DNA of 64,000 bases from contig CAYWLS010000004.1 of assembly GCA_964458605.1 (NCBI GenBank), forward strand, positions 95,884-159,883. The letters are read 5' to 3'. Position numbers and translations under genes: made by a program. Below are positions 9,546 through 17,712 of the stretch, piece after piece. Position 1 is the stretch's first letter; every line of letters starts with the position of its first letter. The stretch comes from JBBSNV01 sp964458605 (lineage in GTDB: Bacteria; Pseudomonadota; Alphaproteobacteria; Reyranellales; JAQSWP01). The notes under the pieces are model-generated. The model made no database searches. It saw only the letters and a list, made by a program, of their open reading frames with translations, and had not been told where the DNA came from.

Positions 9546-10469
9546 TCAGGCCCGCACCGCCAGCGCCTGACGCAGCACGGTCAGTTCCAGCGGCAGCCGG
9601 CCGACCGTCTCGCCGTCGACATCGACCAGCGCCGAGGCCGGGCCGTCGATGCGGAAGCTGGCGCCCGATATCACCTCGACCTTGGGGTGATCGACGTGAC
9701 GGCCTTCGAACAGCCAGCTCGGCTTCTGCAGGATGATCTCGGCGCGGCCGATATCCTTGAACAGCACCATGTCGAGCCGTCCGTCGTCGAAGCGGGCGCC
9801 GGGCGCCAGCTTCATGCCGCCGCCGCCATTCTCCAGATTGCAGCCCAGCCCGGTATAGACCTTGCGCCGCTTGGCCGGCCCGCCGTCGACGCTCATATCG
9901 ACGTCGATGAACGGATAGGTCAGCGTCACCAGCAGGGTCACGTAGTAGTAGCTGAATCGTCCGCCCAGCTTCTTCAGCAAGCGCGATGCGGAGGTGCGAT
10001 GGGAGATCTCGGCGGCGGCCCCGAACGAGGCGGAAACGTAGCCGTAGCGCTCGACCGAACCGCCATCCAGCCCCGCGCAGCGGGCCCGGACCAGATCCAT
10101 GCGTCGCGTCGCGCCACGGGTGATCGCGGCGATCGCCGCCTGTTCGTCGGGATGGCCCAGGGCGGTGACCATCTCGTTGGCCGTGCCCGCCGGCAGCGGA
10201 CAGACCGCCAGCTCCGGCCGGGCCATGACGCCATCCACCAGCGCGCCGTTGACGACCTCGTTGACCGTGCCGTCGCCGCCCACCGCCACCAACGTGTCGT
10301 ATCCGGCTGCCACCGCTTCGCGGGCAAGTCCGATGGCGTGGCCCGGCGCCGCGGTCATCACGGCATCGACCGCGCCCAGCTTGTGCTCCAGCGCCAGACG
10401 CAGCCGGGGCCAGTCGCGACCGCTTCGGCCCTTGCGCGCCATCGGATTGACGATGACCTTGGTGCGCAT
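9546..10469 (-). CDS. Diacylglycerol/sphingosine kinase-like lipid kinase (YegS/DAGK catalytic domain)
   Basis: A 307-residue protein with the DAGK catalytic domain. The signature KVIVNPMARKGRSG is at the N-terminus, the nucleotide-binding VAVGGDGTVNEVVNG at about residues 62-76, and PLPAGTANEM follows. These proteins phosphorylate diacylglycerol, sphingoid bases or similar lipids. I chose the ATG at 10469 because GGGGGA lies 9 nt upstream and it places KVIVNP at the usual distance; in-frame ATGs at 10478 and 10496 are alternatives. The gene is divergent from the metallo-hydrolase gene at 10696. Confidence 0.85.
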   Translation of the reverse strand: MRTKVIVNPMARKGRSGRDWPRLRLALEHKLGAVDAVMTAAPGHAIGLAREAVAAGYDTLVAVGGDGTVNEVVNGALVDGVMARPELAVCPLPAGTANEMVTALGHPDEQAAIAAITRGATRRMDLVRARCAGLDGGSVERYGYVSASFGAAAEISHRTSASRLLKKLGGRFSYYYVTLLVTLTYPFIDVDMSVDGGPAKRRKVYTGLGCNLENGGGGMKLAPGARFDDGRLDMVLFKDIGRAEIILQKPSWLFEGRHVDHPKVEVISGASFRIDGPASALVDVDGETVGRLPLELTVLRQALAVRA

Positions 10470-10695
10470 CCTTGGCATTCCCCCAACGTCGGGCACCCTT
10501 GTCGGCGACTTTCCGGCCGGATTTTGCGCTCACTATAACAAGATACGGGGCGAAGCGTGGCTGGAGCCCGATTCGTATATCCACTTGATATATTGACGTT
10601 CGTTCTAACTACTTGGATTCTGGAAGTATTGGGGCGTGTCGGTGTGAAGGTGGCGGATTTCCCGCCGTCTCCAGGCCGGCTGGAGACGTTAAGTC

Positions 10696-11529
10696 TTGAG
10701 CGACAGTTCGGAATTCTCGGTTCGCTTCTGGGGCGTGCGCGGTTCGATCGCCTGTCCCGGCCCGGAATATGTGCGCTATGGCGGCAACACCTCCTGCCTC
10801 GAGGTGATTTGCGGCGGCCAGCGACTGATCTTCGATGCCGGTACCGGCATCCGGCCGCTCGGGGTCGATCTGGCGAAGTCCGGACCCAACGATCTCGACA
10901 TCTTCTTCACCCACACCCACTTCGATCACGTCTGCGGCCTGACCTTCTTCGCCTCGCTGTTCTGCCGCGACAGCCGGGTACGATTGTGGGCCGGCCATCT
11001 GCTGCCGGAACTCGACCTCAAGAAAGTGCTGCATCACCTGATGATGGCGCCGCTCTATCCGGTGTCGCTGGACATCTTCCAGGCGCAGGTCAGCTTCAAC
11101 GATTTCAAGTCGGGCGAGACGCTCCATCCGCGCACCGGCGTGACGCTGCGCACCGCGCCGCTCAACCATCCCAACGGCGCCACCGGCTATCGCATCGAAT
11201 ATGCCGGCAAGTCGATCTGCTACATCACCGACACCGAGCACTTCCCCGACCGGCTGGACGAGAATATCCGCCAGCTGGTGCAGGATGCCGACATGATGAT
11301 CTACGATTCGACCTACACCGATGCCGAGTACCCGACCTATCGCGGCTGGGGCCATTCGACCTGGCAGGCCGGGGCCCGCCTGGCCAAGGCCGCCAACGTC
11401 AAGCAGTTCGTCATCTTCCATCACGATCCCAGTCACGACGACGTGTTCATGGACAAGGTGGCGGCCGAGGCTGGCGCCCTGCTGGCCGGCACCGTGGTGG
11501 CCCGCGAAGGCCTGGTGCTGCGGCCCTGA
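10696..11529 (+). CDS. MBL-fold metallo-hydrolase
   Basis: A 277-residue metallo-beta-lactamase-fold hydrolase. The metal motif THTHFDH is at residues 72-78, with further ligands plausible at LNHPNGATGYR, ITDTEHFPD and FHHDPSHDD. The opening FSVRFWGVRGSIACPG is typical of the phosphodiesterase/RNase Z-related group that acts on phosphodiester bonds, sometimes cyclic nucleotides or phosphonates. The start is a TTG with GGAG about 11 nt upstream; no ATG fits the conserved N-terminus. The gene stands alone, so the substrate is not predictable from context. Confidence 0.82.
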   Translation: MSDSSEFSVRFWGVRGSIACPGPEYVRYGGNTSCLEVICGGQRLIFDAGTGIRPLGVDLAKSGPNDLDIFFTHTHFDHVCGLTFFASLFCRDSRVRLWAGHLLPELDLKKVLHHLMMAPLYPVSLDIFQAQVSFNDFKSGETLHPRTGVTLRTAPLNHPNGATGYRIEYAGKSICYITDTEHFPDRLDENIRQLVQDADMMIYDSTYTDAEYPTYRGWGHSTWQAGARLAKAANVKQFVIFHHDPSHDDVFMDKVAAEAGALLAGTVVAREGLVLRP

Positions 11530-11557
11530 GTCCGGGACATCGCGACCGCGATCCAAG

Positions 11558-11587
11558 GCGATTCCGTCGACCGGCAATTTGCTCTAG
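11558..11587 (+). repeat. Decayed half of a palindromic intergenic element
   Basis: Thirty nt that match 25 of 30 positions of the right arm of the palindrome at 25213-25275 (shared ends GCGATTCCGTC and ATTTGCTCTAG). No matching left arm is visible. It lies between the metallo-hydrolase and the methyltransferase genes. Confidence 0.55.
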
Positions 11588-11629
11588 CTTGAACTCCATG
11601 CGGCCCATCCTTTCGACGAGACCGGCGGC

Positions 11630-12517
11630 GTGAAGAAGCTGCGACAGCTTGGCATGGGCCTGGCCACCGTGGCAGGGCTGGCGCGACGCGGCTGGTTCAT
11701 TCCGCATCGCTATGCGCAGAGCCTGCCCGCGCCGGGCGACAACCCGCCTTATGCGCCGATCGCGGCGACTTTCGCCGACCGCCTGCCGCGCTTCCTCGAC
11801 GTGCTGGAGCGGGCCCAGGCGCTGAAGCCCGCGCTGCGGGCCATCGCGACGGAAAGCGGCAAGCCGGTCGCCGGCATTCCCGGCCCGCGCTTCGATCAGG
11901 GCTGGTTCGCCACGCTCGACGCGGTGGCGGCCTATGCGCTGGTGCGCGAGCGCCGGCCGGGACAGATCGTCGAAGTGGGATCGGGCCACTCGACCCGCTT
12001 CCTGGCGCGCGCCCTGCACGACGCCGGCAGCGCGGCCGGCATCCTGTCGATCGATCCGCAACCGCGCGCCAGCATCGCGGCGCTGGCGCCGCGCGTGCGC
12101 TTCGAGCGGCGCACCGTGCAGCAGGTCGATGCCGCGGTGTTCCAGGCCCTGCGCCCGGGCGACGTGCTGTTCGTCGATTCCAGCCATATCCTGATGCCGG
12201 GATCGGATTGCGACTGGCTGTTCAACCGCATCCTGCCGCTGCTGCCGGCCGGCGTGCTGGTGCATATCCACGACATCTTCCTGCCCGACGACTATCCGGC
12301 CGCCTGGGCGTGGCGCAACTACAACGAACAGCAGGGCGTGGCGCCGCTATTGGCCAATGGCTGGCGCGCGCTGTTCGCCAGCCACTACGTGGACCGGCAG
12401 GCGCCGCAGGAAGTGGCGGCGCTGATCGGCGAGCTGCCGCGCCATCCCGCGGCGATTGCGGCCAGCCTGTGGCTGGAAAAGCCGGCTGCGGAGTCAGCGC
12501 CAGGGATTGCGTCTTAG
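11630..12517 (+). CDS. Class I SAM-dependent methyltransferase
   Basis: A 295-residue protein with a Rossmann-type methyltransferase core. Motif I is IVEVGSGHSTRFLARAL (about residues 114-130), the acidic residue after beta-2 is in ILSIDPQP, and DVLFVDSSHI plus VHIHDIFLPDDYP are like the Methyltransf_24 group. The start is GTG 11630 with a weak GACGAGA site. An N-terminal 60 residues precede the domain. Its 3' end overlaps the convergent patatin gene by 24 nt. Substrate unknown. Confidence 0.8.
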   Translation: MKKLRQLGMGLATVAGLARRGWFIPHRYAQSLPAPGDNPPYAPIAATFADRLPRFLDVLERAQALKPALRAIATESGKPVAGIPGPRFDQGWFATLDAVAAYALVRERRPGQIVEVGSGHSTRFLARALHDAGSAAGILSIDPQPRASIAALAPRVRFERRTVQQVDAAVFQALRPGDVLFVDSSHILMPGSDCDWLFNRILPLLPAGVLVHIHDIFLPDDYPAAWAWRNYNEQQGVAPLLANGWRALFASHYVDRQAPQEVAALIGELPRHPAAIAASLWLEKPAAESAPGIAS

Positions 12518-13714
12518 CCAGGCATCGGCCGCCGCGCGATAGCGCGCGAAGCCGATCTCCGGCGCCAGGCTGTAGCTGTTGGCGCGCACCGGCTGGTTGG
12601 GGATCTGGCCGGCCAGCCATCGCTCGCCGAAGGATTGGATCAGCAGCACGTCGTCCTGTTCCACCGCATCCATCGGCAGCTCGCGCAGGCGCTTGAAGGT
12701 CGAGGCATCCATGCCGCCGGGCAGGGCGAGGTCGCCGCCGGACAGGCGCAGCGGCTGCACCAGCGGATTGAGCCGCACCACCGGGCCGTTTTCGACGATG
12801 GGATGGGCAGCATCGGGCAGCTTTCCGCCCAGCCAGACATGGGCGATGAAGCTGGCGGCGTCGGGCGGATCGTCCAGCACGGCGGTGGCGATCTGGCCGA
12901 CATCGTGGAACAGGCTCTGCGCGGCATGGGGCTCGACCAGCAGCGTCGCGGCGCCGGGATATTGGCTCGCCAGCGGCAGGGCGACATTGGCGGTGCCGAT
13001 GCTGAGCAGGGTGACGTCGGACAGCGCCGGCCGGTCGGGCCGCGCCATGACTTCGACCAGGGCGGCCAGCGCCGGGTTGTTGTAGCCGCCGATCGCGCCG
13101 TCCCAGAAACGCCGGCCGCGGCTGGCGCCGATATCGCCGTCCCATAGCGCGAAAGCGGCGGGCGCGTCGAAATAGTTGACCGGCGCGTTGGTCGAGGCAT
13201 GCACCGCCTGCGCCAGGGTCGGCACCGCCGGCGCGGTGTTGCTGGCGGCGGCGCTGCCGGCGTCGGAGCGCTGGAACACCGCGCGACGGCGGTCGTAGTC
13301 GAAGCTCAGCATCAGGAACTGGAACGGCCGGCCGGTGGCGGCGCCGACCGCGGCACCCAGCTCGCTGATCGGCCGGTTGCCGGTGCGCGGCGCGTAGCGC
13401 GCAATGCCGGCCAGCTTGTCGCCGGCGTCGTATTGCGGGCCGAAGCCGAAGATGCGCAGCACGCGCTTCCACGGCGGCAGGCGCACGAAGATCGCCTGGC
13501 GCGCGGTCTCGTCGAGGAACAGGTCGCGCAGCGCCGCCAAGGGCAGATCCTCGATCAGCCCGGCCAGCACCAGGGTGCCGCCGGAATTGGCGGCGGCGTA
13601 GTCGAACTGGCGCAGCACGTCGCGGCCGGTCCTGGCCTGCGGGAACAGATCGATCAGCGCCTGGATCTGCAGCAGCGCCCAGGTGCCGCCGCCATCGAGC
13701 GACAGGATGCGCAT
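12494..13714 (-). CDS. Patatin-like phospholipase
   Basis: A 406-residue patatin-family acyl hydrolase. The oxyanion-hole segment is LSLDGGGTWALL (residues 4-15), the nucleophile Ser44 sits in YAAANSGGTLV, and the catalytic aspartate is in WDGAIGGYNN (Asp205). Both motifs deviate from textbook patatins: the GGGxR/KG loop reads GGGTWA and the GxSxG elbow reads ANSGG. The Ser-Asp dyad itself is present, so activity on membrane or storage lipids is possible. No signal peptide. It follows the formate dehydrogenase genes on the same strand after 80 nt, which does not clearly link it to them. Confidence 0.82.
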   Translation of the reverse strand: MRILSLDGGGTWALLQIQALIDLFPQARTGRDVLRQFDYAAANSGGTLVLAGLIEDLPLAALRDLFLDETARQAIFVRLPPWKRVLRIFGFGPQYDAGDKLAGIARYAPRTGNRPISELGAAVGAATGRPFQFLMLSFDYDRRRAVFQRSDAGSAAASNTAPAVPTLAQAVHASTNAPVNYFDAPAAFALWDGDIGASRGRRFWDGAIGGYNNPALAALVEVMARPDRPALSDVTLLSIGTANVALPLASQYPGAATLLVEPHAAQSLFHDVGQIATAVLDDPPDAASFIAHVWLGGKLPDAAHPIVENGPVVRLNPLVQPLRLSGGDLALPGGMDASTFKRLRELPMDAVEQDDVLLIQSFGERWLAGQIPNQPVRANSYSLAPEIGFARYRAAADAWLRRNPWR

Positions 13715-13794
13715 GGTTCCTCCGCTGCCGGGTGCGAAGGGATTCTAGCGCTGCCGGGGCGGGCTTGTCCGCCGCCGCGGCGACGGCAAAGGAA

Positions 13795-14007
13795 TTAGGG
13801 CTTCATCGCCGGGGCGGCGTCGAACACCAGCTTGTGCAGGCGGGCGTCCCGCGCCCGGATCGCCTCGTGCAGCGTGGCGCGGATGCGCGGTTCCCAGAAC
13901 TTGTTGAAGTGGTCGGCCAGGCCGCGCACCGCCTCGTCATGCGGATAGGCGGCCCAGTACAGGGCCGCCTGGTTGATGTTGTGGATCAGCTTGTCGGCGG
14001 TCGACAT
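13795..14007 (-). CDS. fdsD: Formate dehydrogenase delta subunit (FdsD)
   Basis: A 70-residue protein with the FdsD features: KLIHNINQAALYWAAYPHDE, followed by AVRGLADHFNKFWEPRIR. FdsD is a small subunit or assembly component of cytosolic NAD-dependent molybdenum formate dehydrogenases. The ATG is one nt after the fdhD stop. It ends the formate operon, as in other fds operons. Confidence 0.88.
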   Translation of the reverse strand: MSTADKLIHNINQAALYWAAYPHDEAVRGLADHFNKFWEPRIRATLHEAIRARDARLHKLVFDAAPAMKP

Positions 14008-14008
14008 G

Positions 14009-14917
14009 TCAGTTCACCAGGCGTTCGATATGGGTGAAGGCCAGCATGGAATCGGCGCGCGCCAGCCCGACCAGCGTGATGCCGGCCTGTTCGGCCATGC
14101 GCACCGCGCGCGCGGTCGGCGCCGATACGCCCACCATGACAGGCATGCCGGCCATGGCCGCCTTCTGCACCAGCTCGTAGCTCACCCGGCTGGTCAGCAG
14201 CAGCGCGCCTTGGGTTGCGTCCAGCTCGCGCGCTGCCATGGCGCCGATCAGCTTGTCGAGCGCGTTGTGGCGGCCGACATCCTCGCGCACCAGCATGACG
14301 GCGCCCGCGCGGTCGGTCCAGCCCGCGGCATGGACGGCGTGAGTCTGCCGGTTCAGCGTCTGATGGCCCGGCAGAGCGGCCAGGGCGCGGCGCAGCGCGG
14401 CCCTCTCGATCGTAAAGCCGGCGCCGACGCCAGGCAACGGACGCAACACATCGCCCAGGCTTTCCAGCCCGCACAGGCCGCAGCCGGTCGGGCCGGCCAT
14501 CGCGCGCCGGCGTTCCTTGAGCGCGGCGAAGCGGCGGGCGGTCAGGCCGATCCGCGCTTCGACGCCATCGGCCAGGGGGGCGATCTCGATATCGAGCATC
14601 TCGGCGCGCCCGGCAACGATGCCCTCGCTCAAGGCAAAGCCCAGCGCGAAATCCTCCAGGTCGGCCGGCGTGGCCAGCATCACGGCATGGCTGATGCCAT
14701 TGAACACCAGCGCGATCGGGGTCTCCTCAGGCAGGTCGCGGCCGATGGCGGCGACCGCGCCGTCCGGGGTCAGCAGGCGAGCCGGCGTCGGCCGGCTGGG
14801 CGAGGGCAGATCGGCGGTGTCGTTGGCCGCGTCGTTGGCTGGGGCCGCCGCCGCGTCTGCGGCGCGTCTACTCCGCGGCGTCGGCATGGATCCGGGTGAA
14901 GCGGGCGACTTCGTCAT
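14009..14917 (-). CDS. fdhD: Formate dehydrogenase accessory sulfurtransferase FdhD (FdsC position)
   Basis: About 302 residues. FdhD carries sulfur to the molybdenum cofactor of formate dehydrogenase, using a pair of cysteines; here they are in GPTGCGLCGLESL. Further family motifs are FNGISHAVMLATP, EDFALGFALSEGI, LVREDVGRHNALDKLIG and LLTSRVSYELVQKAA. The gene overlaps the 3' end of fdsA. The start is uncertain: ATG 14917 is given, TTG 14926 and ATG 14887 are alternatives, none with a strong ribosome site; the first ~45 residues are low-complexity. In Rhodobacter-type operons this place is held by FdsC, an FdhD homolog, so one protein may fill both roles. Confidence 0.88.
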   Translation of the reverse strand: MTKSPASPGSMPTPRSRRAADAAAAPANDAANDTADLPSPSRPTPARLLTPDGAVAAIGRDLPEETPIALVFNGISHAVMLATPADLEDFALGFALSEGIVAGRAEMLDIEIAPLADGVEARIGLTARRFAALKERRRAMAGPTGCGLCGLESLGDVLRPLPGVGAGFTIERAALRRALAALPGHQTLNRQTHAVHAAGWTDRAGAVMLVREDVGRHNALDKLIGAMAARELDATQGALLLTSRVSYELVQKAAMAGMPVMVGVSAPTARAVRMAEQAGITLVGLARADSMLAFTHIERLVN

Positions 14918-17705
14918 CCCGTTCAATCTGCCAGTCGGCCCTCGTGTTGGCCAGCCGCACCTGCACCGCCGTCACCTTGTATTCCGGGCAGTCGGTGGCC
15001 CAGTCGGTGAAGTCGGTGGTCACCACATTGGCGCCGCTCTCGGGGTGATGGAAGGTGGTGTAGACCACGCCCGGCTGCATGCGTTCGGACACCACCGCGC
15101 GCATGGTGGTGCTGCCGGAGCGACTCTGCAGGGCGATCATGTCGCCGTCGACCACGCCGCGCTGCTCGGCATCGTGCGGATGGATCTCCAGCACGTCCTG
15201 GTCGTGCCAGGCGACGTTTTCGGTGCGCCGCGTCTGGGCGCCGACATTGTACTGGCTGAGGATGCGGCCGGTGGTCAGCAGCAGCGGGAAGCGCGGGCCG
15301 CTGCGCTCCTCGGTGGCGACGAACTCGGTCAGCGCGAAATAGCCCTTGCCGCGCACGAAGCCCCGCTCGTGCATGATCGGCGTGCCCGCGGGCATGGCGT
15401 CGGTGCAGGGCCATTGCACGGAGCCCAGCCGGTCGATCTTGTCGTAGGACACGCCCTTGAAGGTGGGCGTCAGCCGGGCGATCTCGTCCATGATTTCGGA
15501 CGGGTGGCTGTAGGCCATCTCGTAGCCCAGGGCGCGGGCCAGCTTCACCGTCATTTCCCATTCGGTCATGCCGGCCTTGGGCGGGATGGCCTGGCGCACC
15601 CGGCTGATGCGGCGCTCGGCGTTGGTGAAGGTGCCGTCCTTCTCCAGGAACGAGGCGCCGGGCAGGAAGATATGGGCGTAGCGCGCGGTCTCGTTGATGA
15701 ACAGATCGTTGACCACCAGGCATTCCAGGGCTTTCAGCCCGGCGACGACGTGCTGGGTGTCGGGATCGGACTGCACGATGTCCTCGCCCTGCACGAACAG
15801 GCCCTTGAAGCTGCCATCGACCGCGGCGTCGAACATGTTGGGGATGCGCAGGCCCGGCTCCTGGTCCAGCGTCACGCCCCAGGCGCTCTCGAACAGCGCG
15901 CGGGTGGCGTCGTCGGAGACATGCCGGTAGCCGGAGAATTCGTGCGGGAAGGAGCCCATGTCGCAGGAGCCCTGCACGTTGTTCTGGCCGCGCAGCGGAT
16001 TGATGCCGACGCCGCGCCGGCCCAGATTGCCGGTGGCCATGGCCAGGTTGGCCATGCCCATCACCATGGTCGAGCCCTGGCTGTGCTCGGTGACGCCCAG
16101 GCCGTAATAGATCGCGGCGTTGCCGGCTTTGGCGTAGAGCCGGGCGGCTTGACGCAGCTCGAAAGCCGGCACGCCGGTGACGGCTTGCGTCGCCTCGGGC
16201 GAATTGTGCCGGTCGGCGACGAAATCGCGCCAGCGCTCGAAGCTCTCCCTGTCGCAGCGCTCGGCCACGAACGCCTCGTCGACCAGCCCTTCCGTCACCA
16301 CGACATGGGCCAGCGCGTTGATCACCGCCACGTTGGTGCCAGGCAATAGCTGCAGATGGTGGTCGGCCGCGACATGGGGCGTGCGCACCAGGTCGATGCG
16401 GCGTGGATCGACCACGATCAGCCCGGCGCCCTGGCGCAGCCGGCGCTTCATATGCGAGGCGAACACCGGATGGGCGTCGGTCGGGTTGGCGCCGATCACC
16501 ATCACGACGTCGGCTTCGTCCACCGAATCGAAATCCTGGGTGCCGGCGGAGGTGCCGAACGCGGTCTTCAGGCCGTAGCCGGTGGGCGAATGGCAGACCC
16601 GGGCGCAGGTATCGACGTTGTTGTTGCCGAAGGCGGCGCGCACCAGCTTCTGCAGCAGGTAGGTTTCCTCGTTGGTGCAGCGCGAGGAGGTAATGGCGCC
16701 GACCGCGCCCTGGCCGTATTTGGCCTGCAACGCGCGCAAACGCCGGGCCGTTTCCGCAATGGCTTCGTCCCAACTCACCTCGCGCCACTCGTCCTCGATG
16801 CTGTCGCGGATCATCGGCTTGACGATGCGGTCCTTGTGCGTGGCGTAGCCGAAGGCGAACCGGCCCTTCACGCAGGAGTGGCCGTGATTGGCCTGGCCGT
16901 CGCGATAGGGCGTCATGCGCACCACCTCGTTGCCTTTCAGCTCGGCCTTGAACGAGCAGCCGACGCCGCAATAGGCGCAGGTGGTGACCACGCTGCGTTC
17001 CGGCAGGCCCTGCTCGATCACCGATTTCTCGTTCAACGTGGCGGTCGGGCAGACATCGACGCAGGCGCCGCACGACACGCATTCCGACGCCAGGAAATTG
17101 TCGTCCTGGCTGGCGGCGATCAAGGAGGCCAGGCCGCGGCCGTCCACCGTCAGGGCGAAAGTGCCCTGCACCTCGGCGCAGGCGCGCACGCAGCGCGAGC
17201 AGACGATGCATTTGTCCGGCTCGAAGGAGAAATAGGGGTTGGAGACGTCGGTGGCGTGGGTGCGGTGGCGCGCGCCGTCGAAACCGTAGCGCACCTCGCG
17301 CAGGCCGGTCACGGCGGCCATGTCCTGCAGCTCGCAATCGCCGTTGGCCGAGCAGGTCAGGCAGTCGAGCGGGTGATCGGAGATATAGAGCTCCATCACG
17401 TTGCGGCGCAGGCGCGCCAGCTTGTCCGACTGGGTACGGATCTTCATGCCGGGTTCGACCGGCGTGGTGCAGGAGGCGGGCGTGCCCTTGCGGCCGTCGA
17501 TCTCGACCACGCAAAGCCGGCACGAGCCGAAGGCTTCGATGCGGTCGGTGGCGCACAGCTTGGGGATGTCGACGCCGATCTCGCGCGCGGCGCGCATCAC
17601 CGATGTGCCGGCCGGCACGCTGATCGCCTTGCCGTCGATCATGACGTCGACCGCCACGCCTTCCTTGCGCGGCGTGCCGTAGTCGGATTCCTTCAGAATA
17701 GCCAT
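14868..17705 (-). CDS. fdsA: NAD-dependent formate dehydrogenase alpha subunit (FdsA)
   Basis: A 945-residue catalytic subunit that oxidises formate to CO2 at a bis-MGD molybdenum (or tungsten) centre. In order: a 2Fe-2S ferredoxin domain (CATDRIEAFGSCRLC, then SCTTP), the NuoG-like cluster HPLDCLTCSANGDCELQ, two 4Fe-4S motifs (CIVCSRCVRACAE and CVSCGACVDVCP), the cofactor-proximal cluster CAYCGVGCSF, and the active-site segment ARVCHSPTGYGLKTAF, where Cys371 takes the place used by selenocysteine in E. coli FdhF. The MGD-binding C-terminal domain (LLTTGRILSQYNVGAQTRR) is complete. It lies 7 nt after the fused GB subunit. The electron path would run through its clusters to the FMN subunit and NAD+. 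Confidence 0.95.
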   Translation of the reverse strand: MAILKESDYGTPRKEGVAVDVMIDGKAISVPAGTSVMRAAREIGVDIPKLCATDRIEAFGSCRLCVVEIDGRKGTPASCTTPVEPGMKIRTQSDKLARLRRNVMELYISDHPLDCLTCSANGDCELQDMAAVTGLREVRYGFDGARHRTHATDVSNPYFSFEPDKCIVCSRCVRACAEVQGTFALTVDGRGLASLIAASQDDNFLASECVSCGACVDVCPTATLNEKSVIEQGLPERSVVTTCAYCGVGCSFKAELKGNEVVRMTPYRDGQANHGHSCVKGRFAFGYATHKDRIVKPMIRDSIEDEWREVSWDEAIAETARRLRALQAKYGQGAVGAITSSRCTNEETYLLQKLVRAAFGNNNVDTCARVCHSPTGYGLKTAFGTSAGTQDFDSVDEADVVMVIGANPTDAHPVFASHMKRRLRQGAGLIVVDPRRIDLVRTPHVAADHHLQLLPGTNVAVINALAHVVVTEGLVDEAFVAERCDRESFERWRDFVADRHNSPEATQAVTGVPAFELRQAARLYAKAGNAAIYYGLGVTEHSQGSTMVMGMANLAMATGNLGRRGVGINPLRGQNNVQGSCDMGSFPHEFSGYRHVSDDATRALFESAWGVTLDQEPGLRIPNMFDAAVDGSFKGLFVQGEDIVQSDPDTQHVVAGLKALECLVVNDLFINETARYAHIFLPGASFLEKDGTFTNAERRISRVRQAIPPKAGMTEWEMTVKLARALGYEMAYSHPSEIMDEIARLTPTFKGVSYDKIDRLGSVQWPCTDAMPAGTPIMHERGFVRGKGYFALTEFVATEERSGPRFPLLLTTGRILSQYNVGAQTRRTENVAWHDQDVLEIHPHDAEQRGVVDGDMIALQSRSGSTTMRAVVSERMQPGVVYTTFHHPESGANVVTTDFTDWATDCPEYKVTAVQVRLANTRADWQIERDDEVARFTRIHADAAE

Positions 17706-17712
17706 GTCAGCC

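Noticed and set aside
14517..16349. 610-codon plus-strand frame opposite fdsA
   Set aside because: Shadow of the formate dehydrogenase gene; no conserved motif.
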